Virus record (IMG/VR): IMGVR_UViG_3300009149_000282
Span: 1-23,800 of that record
Origin: a virus
DNA: 23,800 bases
Direction: 5' to 3' (one strand)
The notes beneath the pieces are model-generated. The model searched no databases, was not told where the DNA came from, and worked only from the letters and a program-made list of their open reading frames with translations. This document shows, one piece after another, positions 6,602-11,584 of this stretch. The position numbers were made by a program, and so were the translations under genes. The stretch's first letter is position 1, and every line of letters begins with the position of its first letter.

Positions 6602-7917
6602 TGAGTTTAGCTGATAATAAAAGGTCAATTTTTACTACGATTGGTTCGTACACATCATTAATGAAGCAAAGTGATAAAATACGACAAACCGATTTATTTC
6701 CATCAATTAATAATAAAAAAGATATTGTCCCTTTTTTACTTGATGTATTAAAAACTGTTGTAGGTACTGAAGCATTGAAAGAAGCTATTGGTGGTATGTT
6801 CGGTAAACTAATTGATGATATTGAACCACAGCTTAAAACAGTATTAAAAAAACAATTTATACAAAGTAATTCCGATGACTTATTACCAACAGCAACTAGT
6901 ATTACTATTCCAGTAAAAGATATTGATGTTAATGGAAAATTAAAAATCGACCCAACATCTGATGAGGGTGGGTTAGTATTTGACAATAGTAAACCAAATT
7001 TCGATAAAACAGCATATGATGCAATTTCAAATAGTGGTACTGAAAAAACATTTAGTGTATTATCAGTCACGCACGATTCAATATTGGATAACTTTGAGGT
7101 AAAATCTAGTCTTGCATCAAACGTTACTATTGGTAGTTTTTTTACAACATTTATTGATGATGCTGAAATTATTAATAAAAAAGAAATTACTGCTAATGTA
7201 ATGGATGCACTTTATGGTACACTTGCAAAAAAACAAGGAAAAACAGTTGAACAAAACTATGAAGAATTAAAGGTTAGAAAATTATTAGAACAAGTACTTA
7301 ATGATGATGATAGTTTCATAATTCCTCCAGAAGATTTGGATGGGTTGTTAGTAAAAGCTAATGAACTAAGTGAAGGAATATTAAATTACGATATGGGTTG
7401 TGGGTTAATGGAAGCTGAACTGAATTTTGATGATCTTGATAATATGGTAAATAATGTATTTGGGTCAACAGACCCATTATTTATTGGTAATCAATTTGAA
7501 TCAACAATACTTAAAAGTACGAGTGGTAGTACAGTTACTCAAGAAGCAACACAACAAAATATGCAAACAATTAAAGATAATTTTTTTCAAAAAATTATTA
7601 ATGTGTTTACATTAGCGTTATTGAGTGCCGTGACAACAGCACCACAAATACGGGTTTTATTAGGGATGATGAGTGCGTTGCAAAATGGAGGTGTTGTTAA
7701 ACTTGCTAAAGCAAGTGAGGACATGGATAATTTTAAAACATGTATTAAATGTATGTCAAAAGAAATAATGAGATTAGTAGCTAAATTTATTTTTGATTTA
7801 GCTGTTCTATATTTAATAAAATTAATTAAACCAGTAATAACTAAAGTAGTAAAAGAAAAAATAAACCAATATGTTGGTATAATTAAAAGTTTAACAGGAG
7901 CAAATAAAATAATATAA
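6601..7917 (+). CDS. Putative virion/baseplate protein of unknown family (438 aa)
   Basis: The family is not recognised. The protein has a charged N-terminus, a central region rich in Asp, Gly and Thr, and a hydrophobic C-terminal third. That third contains FTLALLSAVTTAPQIRVLLGMM (about 335-356) and FIFDLAVLYLIKLIKPVI (about 393-410), either of which could be a membrane-interacting or buried amphipathic segment. A CGLMEAE motif (268-274) and CIKCM (about 379-383) supply the few cysteines. It is co-transcribed with the gp5-like OB protein, which suggests a part of the baseplate, hub or tape-measure-related structure. Its hydrophobic tail is unusual for a baseplate wedge protein and could reflect a role in membrane contact during DNA entry. 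That role is inferred only. Confidence 0.65.
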   Translation: MSLADNKRSIFTTIGSYTSLMKQSDKIRQTDLFPSINNKKDIVPFLLDVLKTVVGTEALKEAIGGMFGKLIDDIEPQLKTVLKKQFIQSNSDDLLPTATSITIPVKDIDVNGKLKIDPTSDEGGLVFDNSKPNFDKTAYDAISNSGTEKTFSVLSVTHDSILDNFEVKSSLASNVTIGSFFTTFIDDAEIINKKEITANVMDALYGTLAKKQGKTVEQNYEELKVRKLLEQVLNDDDSFIIPPEDLDGLLVKANELSEGILNYDMGCGLMEAELNFDDLDNMVNNVFGSTDPLFIGNQFESTILKSTSGSTVTQEATQQNMQTIKDNFFQKIINVFTLALLSAVTTAPQIRVLLGMMSALQNGGVVKLAKASEDMDNFKTCIKCMSKEIMRLVAKFIFDLAVLYLIKLIKPVITKVVKEKINQYVGIIKSLTGANKII

Positions 7918-7918
7918 A

Positions 7919-8089
7919 ATGATAGTAGACCAAAAATTAAACAAACAAATTGTAGGGGTTTATCTTATTGATGGAATGATCGAAGGTACACAGCTTGCTA
8001 CAACAAAAAAACCAAATTTATTTAGAAGAATTATAATGAAACTATTTATTGGGTGGAAATGGATTAACATTCAAGAATTAAAAAAATAA
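7919..8089 (+). CDS. Small basic hypothetical protein (56 aa)
   Basis: An ATG at 7919 begins right after the preceding TAA (7915-7917) and runs 56 codons to TAA at 8087-8089, three bases before the next start. The product begins MIVDQKLNKQIVGVYLID and ends with a basic, Trp-rich segment, LFRRIIMKLFIGWKWIN (about 34-50). The tight fit between its neighbours and the ordinary codon choice support a real gene. It is too short to be caught by a typical ORF cut-off. The C-terminal part could be an amphipathic, membrane- or protein-binding helix. The function is unknown. Confidence 0.7.
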   Translation: MIVDQKLNKQIVGVYLIDGMIEGTQLATTKKPNLFRRIIMKLFIGWKWINIQELKK

Positions 8090-8092
8090 GAA

Positions 8093-8500
8093 ATGGCAAT
8101 TGATTTTAATAGTATTGATGCGATTATTGGGGGGTTTGATAAAATATTAAATCTCTCATCCGTTGGCGGACCACCACCCGTACCAACACCACTTATGTTA
8201 GTTGGTGTACCATTACGTGCTGGTTTATCACCAACTAAAATAGCCTCACGTATTATCGGTAGAAAATCTGAAGCTGGTTTACCTGTTGGTGCATTACCAT
8301 CTGGTGCAATTAATCCAGATGAAATTATGGAAAGAATTAGAATCGAAGAAATTGTCAAGGCACTTCAAGAAGATGCTCTTATTTCAATAGCAATTCCACC
8401 GGGGATTACCCTAACAGCAGCAGGGATTTCTGCTGCGGGACCCGTTACTGTATTCGGTTCAACAATAACATTTTCAAAAGGTTATGGAGTGATGCAATAA
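8093..8500 (+). CDS. Gly/Pro/Ala-rich probable virion protein (135 aa)
   Basis: The family is not recognised. Composition is unlike its neighbours: rich in Gly, Pro, Ala and Ile and poor in Lys/Asn. It has a GGPPPVPTPLMLVGVP run (25-40), GLPVGALPSGAINP (62-75), an acidic helix (about 76-92) and a final IPPGITLTAAGISAAGPVTVFGSTI stretch (about 100-124) that reads as tight turns and short strands. The gene is correspondingly less AT-rich. It overlaps the next gene (TAATGG) and precedes the gp5-like spike gene by one small gene. A baseplate or spike-associated role is plausible from context. It lacks the spaced His/Cys metal ligands of a PAAR tip, so I do not call it one. Confidence 0.68.
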   Translation: MAIDFNSIDAIIGGFDKILNLSSVGGPPPVPTPLMLVGVPLRAGLSPTKIASRIIGRKSEAGLPVGALPSGAINPDEIMERIRIEEIVKALQEDALISIAIPPGITLTAAGISAAGPVTVFGSTITFSKGYGVMQ

Positions 8501-8703
8501 TGGAAAATTTAGATAAATATACACCAATCGAACTACAAAAAATGTCTAATGATATTGTTATGAAACATGAAGCATTAAAAGATGATATTATTAAACACAC
8601 ATATAAACTTGAAGAGATTGAAAATTTAATTAATGAGAAAAGTAAGGAATTAGAAGAACTTGAAAAAAATTACGTGAAAATTATTGAAAAATTAGTAGAA
8701 TAA
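8500..8703 (+). CDS. Small coiled-coil protein (67 aa)
   Basis: Nearly the whole protein reads as a charged coiled coil, with heptad-like Leu, Ile and Val spacing from about residue 10 to the end (KLEEIENLINEKSKELEELE in the middle). Starts and stops overlap on both sides (TAATGG at 8498-8503 and TAATGG at 8701-8706), which implies translational coupling to the Gly/Pro-rich gene and to the gp5-like gene. This suggests production in a fixed ratio with them. It could be an assembly chaperone or a small structural bundle in the baseplate. The function is not recognised. Confidence 0.72.
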   Translation: MENLDKYTPIELQKMSNDIVMKHEALKDDIIKHTYKLEEIENLINEKSKELEELEKNYVKIIEKLVE

Positions 8704-9596
8704 TGGGATTTGATAAGCCAATTATACAAACAAGTAACCCATATAAAGTGGAACACGCTACTCTTAATAGAAATAGGACAATTTTCTATGGGGAAGTCAT
8801 TAGTATTGATGATGAAACTGATGGTGGTAGAATTAAAGTTAGAATTCCAGATATTGATGATAGAACAGCTAATACTGATTTACCTGAAGCATATCCATTA
8901 TTACCAAAATTCTTCCACATTTATCCGCAAGTTGGTGAAATGGTTAGAATTTTTATCGAAGATACTAAGTTTCCAGAAAGAAGTAGATTTTGGATGGGTA
9001 GTATCATATCTCAACCACAAAAAATTGGTTTTGATTCAAGATTTAGCGCACTTTCAACAACGAATCTTGGATTAACTAAACCTGAAAAAGCACCATCAAC
9101 TTATCCAGATGCTGCTGGTGTCTTTCCATTAAAAACTGATATTGCTATTGTTGGTAAAGTAAATACCGATATTATTTTAAGAATAAATGAAGTGCATATT
9201 AGAGCAGGTAAACATGAGAATAACGATATTTTAAAATTAAATATTAAAAATCCCGCAGACATTAGTATGATTTATGAACCAATTAGTGGTGATAGTAATA
9301 CTTATTATAGTAACACAATTATTATGAGTGATAAAATTGCTTTAATTTCTCATAATGGCAACCCTCAATTTAAAGCTGCTAGAGTGGGTCAGGATGATAG
9401 ATCAAGAATATTTAATACTGGACATCCAATTGCTCGTGGGGATGTCGTAGTTGAAGCCTTAGAGGTACTGAGGATTGCTATACTCGGTCATCTTCATGGA
9501 TATTCTGGATTACCTGCCGATAAAACTGCAATAATTAAAAAACTTGAAAATTTACAATTTAATAATATTCTACAAAAAAATATTGTAACAAATTAA
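8703..9596 (+). CDS. gp5-like baseplate spike/hub protein with N-terminal OB fold
   Basis: Residues about 25-105 match the OB-fold domain of T4 gp5-type proteins: FYGEVISIDDETDGGRIKVR (28-47), then LPEAYPLLPKFFHIYPQVGE (60-79) and FWMGSIISQPQ (96-106). In T4 this domain sits on the gp27 hub trimer and joins the tail tube to the membrane-piercing spike. Here no lysozyme domain follows, and the protein is 297 residues against 575 in T4. The middle (about 140-225) is beta-rich. The C-terminal part has HPIARGDVVVEALEVLRIAILGHLHGY (about 240-266), a conserved-looking helix seen in related spike proteins. It starts at the TAATGG overlap and ends 21 bases before the nuclease gene. Cell-wall digestion, if needed, must be supplied by another protein. 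Confidence 0.82.
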   Translation: MGFDKPIIQTSNPYKVEHATLNRNRTIFYGEVISIDDETDGGRIKVRIPDIDDRTANTDLPEAYPLLPKFFHIYPQVGEMVRIFIEDTKFPERSRFWMGSIISQPQKIGFDSRFSALSTTNLGLTKPEKAPSTYPDAAGVFPLKTDIAIVGKVNTDIILRINEVHIRAGKHENNDILKLNIKNPADISMIYEPISGDSNTYYSNTIIMSDKIALISHNGNPQFKAARVGQDDRSRIFNTGHPIARGDVVVEALEVLRIAILGHLHGYSGLPADKTAIIKKLENLQFNNILQKNIVTN

Positions 9597-9612
9597 AATT
9601 TTCATATATTTG
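9583..9612 (+). promoter_or_regulatory. Host-type (Bacteroidota) promoter before the nuclease gene
   Basis: TTG at 9583-9585, 19 bases, then TATATTTG at 9605-9612 matches the Bacteroidota housekeeping promoter (TTG, about 17-23 bases, TAnnTTTG). The -33 element lies inside the end of the gp5-like gene. Transcription would begin almost at the ATG at 9618, giving a nearly leaderless message. Confidence 0.5.
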
Positions 9613-9617
9613 TCGTA

Positions 9618-10403
9618 ATGAATATTCAAATTCCAGATAAATTATTTACAACATTTAACGATATTACGTTTCATGATGAACCACATAAGTATTATGTGGG
9701 TGATAAAGAATTAATTAGTGTTACTACGTTAATTCATAGATATCAAGAAATATTTGATGAAGATTATTGGTCAAAATATAAGAGCAATGAACTTGGTCTT
9801 ACACAAAAAGAAATATTACGTGCGTGGAATTTTATAAATAAAAAGGGAACAATTAAAGGTTCAGCAATTCATGATTATGCTGAGAACCGTTTTTTAAATA
9901 AAAAATTTCCATATCCAAAACAAACGATTCTTGATGAATTTGGTTTTGACCCTGTTTTAGATGAATATTTAATAACAAAAAAACATGTTGATAATTTCCA
10001 TAAGGATGTATATGGTAAATTAATTCCAATAAGAACTGAAATGGTTGTTTATGATAGAGAATCATTAATCGCTGGTATGCTCGATATATTGTTTTATAAT
10101 GTTAAAGCTAAAGAGTTTCAAATTTGGGATTATAAAACAAACAAAAAATTTGATAAACAAATGAGTTCAAGACATTTTAGTGATGAATTATTTATGTTAG
10201 AAGATTGTGATTTAGAAATTTATTCATTACAATTATCAATGTATAAATTAATTATTGAAAAAAATACTGGAATTAAACTTGGAAAATCATATGTTGTTTG
10301 GTTTAGTCACAATAATGATAATTATGAAGTTATTGAAACTAAAGATAGATCATATTATGTAAATACGATTATTAATAAAAGAATCGCTGAATTAGCTGCA
10401 TAA
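9618..10403 (+). CDS. PD-(D/E)XK (RecB/Cas4-like) nuclease
   Basis: The 261-residue protein shows the full nuclease set in order. It has KGSAIHDYAE with His85 (80-89), Glu141 in IRTEMVVYD, GMLDILF with Asp156 (153-159), IWDYKTNK with Asp171 and Lys173 (169-176), and QLSMYK with Gln205 and Tyr209 (205-210). This is the arrangement of RecB-family and Cas4-like exonucleases, which cut DNA with bound Mg or Mn. No four-cysteine iron-sulfur cluster is visible. Likely roles are recombination, replication or host-DNA degradation. It sits among structural genes but has a host-type promoter and no late box, which suggests early or middle expression. The downstream 68-residue gene begins one base after its stop. 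Confidence 0.85.
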   Translation: MNIQIPDKLFTTFNDITFHDEPHKYYVGDKELISVTTLIHRYQEIFDEDYWSKYKSNELGLTQKEILRAWNFINKKGTIKGSAIHDYAENRFLNKKFPYPKQTILDEFGFDPVLDEYLITKKHVDNFHKDVYGKLIPIRTEMVVYDRESLIAGMLDILFYNVKAKEFQIWDYKTNKKFDKQMSSRHFSDELFMLEDCDLEIYSLQLSMYKLIIEKNTGIKLGKSYVVWFSHNNDNYEVIETKDRSYYVNTIINKRIAELAA

Positions 10404-10404
10404 C

Positions 10405-10611
10405 ATGACAGACGATAAAGTAAATACGATAGTAGATATTTATCAAACATTAATAGATTTGAAAAAGAATGGAACTTTAGTTGATTTAGATTTTAATTGG
10501 GACGAAGAAAACAATACTTTGGAAATAAAAACTGTTCCTAAACAAGTTATCAAACATATTCAACTGAATTTTACCGTCACACCAACTGGAATAGATTTTG
10601 ATGATTTTTAA
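10405..10611 (+). CDS. Small protein resembling the sheath C-terminal domain (68 aa)
   Basis: The protein ends in FTVTPTGIDFDDF (56-68), and the phage's own sheath ends in FTITPTGASFDDL: 9 of 13 positions are identical. The similarity extends upstream. LIDLKKNGTLVDLDFNWDEE of the small protein lines up with ILDSIKRERGLTDFRIKMDA of the sheath (about residues 852-871). The region between is about seven residues shorter in the small protein. The small protein therefore looks like a compact stand-alone copy of the sheath C-terminal beta domain. In contractile tails this domain lends strands to neighbouring subunits. It begins one base after the nuclease stop and ends at a strong hairpin shared with the convergent tail tube gene. 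It may cap, nucleate or regulate the sheath. The alignment was made by eye, and the role is inference. Confidence 0.75.
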   Translation: MTDDKVNTIVDIYQTLIDLKKNGTLVDLDFNWDEENNTLEIKTVPKQVIKHIQLNFTVTPTGIDFDDF

Positions 10612-10612
10612 A

Positions 10613-10640
10613 TATAAAGCCACTCGAAAGTGGCTTTATA
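10613..10640. terminator. Bidirectional hairpin terminator
   Basis: A perfect 12-base-pair stem (TATAAAGCCACT with AGTGGCTTTATA) closes a four-base loop, CGAA, which reads TTCG on the minus strand. It lies two bases after the stop of the 68-residue gene and 15 bases from the stop of the convergent tail tube gene, so it can end both transcripts. Confidence 0.85.
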
Positions 10641-10655
10641 ATTTCTAAATGTTTC

Positions 10656-11153
10656 TTAAAGATTAAGAACACATCTCCACGGTTGGAGTTCTAATGTGAT
10701 ATTAGTTAATTCATCATTAGCATAATCGTTTTCTCCGAAATCAATACTTACTATTTGACATTGTTCTAAAGTCCATTTTTCAACTTCAACACCTGTCGGG
10801 TCTAATGATTTTAATGTGATATCTTTTTTATATCCTGCTGCATATCCCATACGACCAGTAAGTGATTCAGCATGTAAACGAACCCATTCCATAAGTTGTT
10901 GTGATGTGGAAGGTCCTATTGGGTCAAGAAACGTTACAGACATACTATCCCATGTATATCTACCTGCAACATAGTTTTGTTCGTTCATATATTGAATTGG
11001 AACACTATTAATTTTCATTGAAGGTCTTTTGAATTTTTGGACTTTCCAAGTTTGAATTCCTAGCGAGTTATCAAATACGGCAAAGAACCTATTAACTCTC
11101 TTTGGTTCGTAATCGAACGGCATCGCTCTTAACATTGTTTCTTCTGCTGCCAT
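10656..11153 (-). CDS. Tail tube protein (T4 gp19-like)
   Basis: The 165-residue length is almost that of T4 gp19 (163). The N-terminal part has the usual NRFFAVFDNSLGIQTWKVQKF (about 21-41), then VPIQYMNEQNYVAGRYTWDSM (about 51-71) and VTFLDPIG (73-80). The C-terminal strand is LTNITLELQPWRCVLNL (about 149-165). These match the beta-barrel that stacks in hexameric rings to form the inner tube through which DNA passes. A late-type box stands 34 bases upstream. The gene shares its terminator hairpin with the convergent mini-sheath gene and lies downstream of the sheath gene, as tube and sheath genes are usually adjacent. Here a small Lys-rich gene separates them. Confidence 0.95.
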   Translation of the reverse strand: MAAEETMLRAMPFDYEPKRVNRFFAVFDNSLGIQTWKVQKFKRPSMKINSVPIQYMNEQNYVAGRYTWDSMSVTFLDPIGPSTSQQLMEWVRLHAESLTGRMGYAAGYKKDITLKSLDPTGVEVEKWTLEQCQIVSIDFGENDYANDELTNITLELQPWRCVLNL

Positions 11154-11187
11154 TTTATCTATTTATTAATTATATTTCTTATTTTAT

Positions 11188-11197
11188 AATAAATACT
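11188..11197 (-). promoter_or_regulatory. Late-type promoter box (AGTATTTATT) before the tail tube gene
   Basis: The minus strand reads AGTATTTATT, one mismatch from the common box, 34 bases before the ATG at 11153. It lies in the 82-base gap after the small Lys-rich gene, so the tube gene can be transcribed separately from it. Confidence 0.5.
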
Positions 11198-11235
11198 CTA
11201 GTATTTGAAAATCTTATTAATTAACCCAATAATTT

Positions 11236-11484
11236 TTATTTTGGCATTTGACCAGTCCTTTGAAACACTCTAAGTTCTGTTGTGCTTAAACTTTCTAAAG
11301 TTCTTGGTTCTGGTTTTTTCTCGACAATATTATCTTCCAATTCTTTTTCAAGAGCTAGTTCATCTTTATTAATTACACTTTCTAATGTTGTTTCTATTGT
11401 TTCTTCTTTAGGAATTATGTCTTTTTCAACAACTTTTTTCTTAAAAAATCTATTTACTGTTGATGTTTTTTTCTTTTTTGCCAT
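11236..11484 (-). CDS. Small Lys-rich hypothetical protein (82 aa)
   Basis: The product is not recognised. I chose the ATG at 11484 (MAKKKKTSTVNRFFKKK). A TTG three codons upstream at 11493 would add three residues and is less likely. The first 25 residues are very basic. The middle (about 28-65) is Glu-rich and low in hydrophobic residues, suggesting an extended or disordered protein. The last part, LESLSTTELRVFQRTGQMPK, could form one helix. It lies between the sheath and tube genes with its own late-type box, and its 5' leader contains an ATT-rich repeat. An assembly factor or internal virion protein is possible. There is no direct evidence. Confidence 0.7.
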   Translation of the reverse strand: MAKKKKTSTVNRFFKKKVVEKDIIPKEETIETTLESVINKDELALEKELEDNIVEKKPEPRTLESLSTTELRVFQRTGQMPK

Positions 11485-11496
11485 AATTATCAATTT

Positions 11497-11514
11497 TATT
11501 ATTATTATTATTAT
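11497..11514. repeat. Short ATT trinucleotide run
   Basis: About six ATT units occur in a row between the late-type box and the ATG of the Lys-rich gene (in its untranslated leader). Its length could vary by slippage. No coding frame is affected. Confidence 0.55.
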
Positions 11515-11518
11515 TTAA

Positions 11519-11528
11519 TATAAATAGT
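11519..11528 (-). promoter_or_regulatory. Late-type promoter box (ACTATTTATA) before the Lys-rich gene
   Basis: The minus strand reads ACTATTTATA, one mismatch from the common box, 34 bases before the ATG at 11484. A second TATTTATA follows on the same strand at 11529-11536. It starts right after the terminator hairpin of the sheath gene, so it would restart transcription for the next unit. Confidence 0.5.
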
Positions 11529-11535
11529 TATAAAT

Positions 11536-11565
11536 AAAAAACCACTACGATTGTAGTGGTTTTTT
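11536..11565. terminator. Hairpin terminator after the sheath gene
   Basis: A perfect 13-base-pair stem (AAAAAACCACTAC with GTAGTGGTTTTTT) closes the loop GATT. The A and T runs make it work in either direction. It lies 20 bases past the sheath stop on the minus strand and before the late box of the next gene. Confidence 0.88.
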
Positions 11566-11584
11566 AAATTATCTCTAATAAATA

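Noticed and set aside
6564-7070. A 168-codon minus-strand frame
   Set aside because: It lies fully across the end of the 126-residue gene and the start of the 438-residue gene, which have better codon use and coupled starts and stops.
8093-8500. PAAR-type spike tip protein
   Set aside because: The Gly/Pro-rich turns are suggestive, but the His and Cys metal ligands and the repeat pattern are missing.
8710-9075. A 121-codon frame inside the gp5-like gene
   Set aside because: The gp5-like OB motifs in the other frame are clear. This frame has no recognisable motif.
9618-10403. Cas4 or another CRISPR-associated nuclease
   Set aside because: There is no four-cysteine cluster, no repeat array and no other cas gene nearby. 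It is a generic RecB-like phage nuclease.
11282-11518. A 78-codon plus-strand frame with a hydrophobic product
   Set aside because: It is antisense to the Lys-rich gene. Its Phe/Ser/Ile-rich sequence is what the complement of Lys/Glu codons gives, and it has no promoter.
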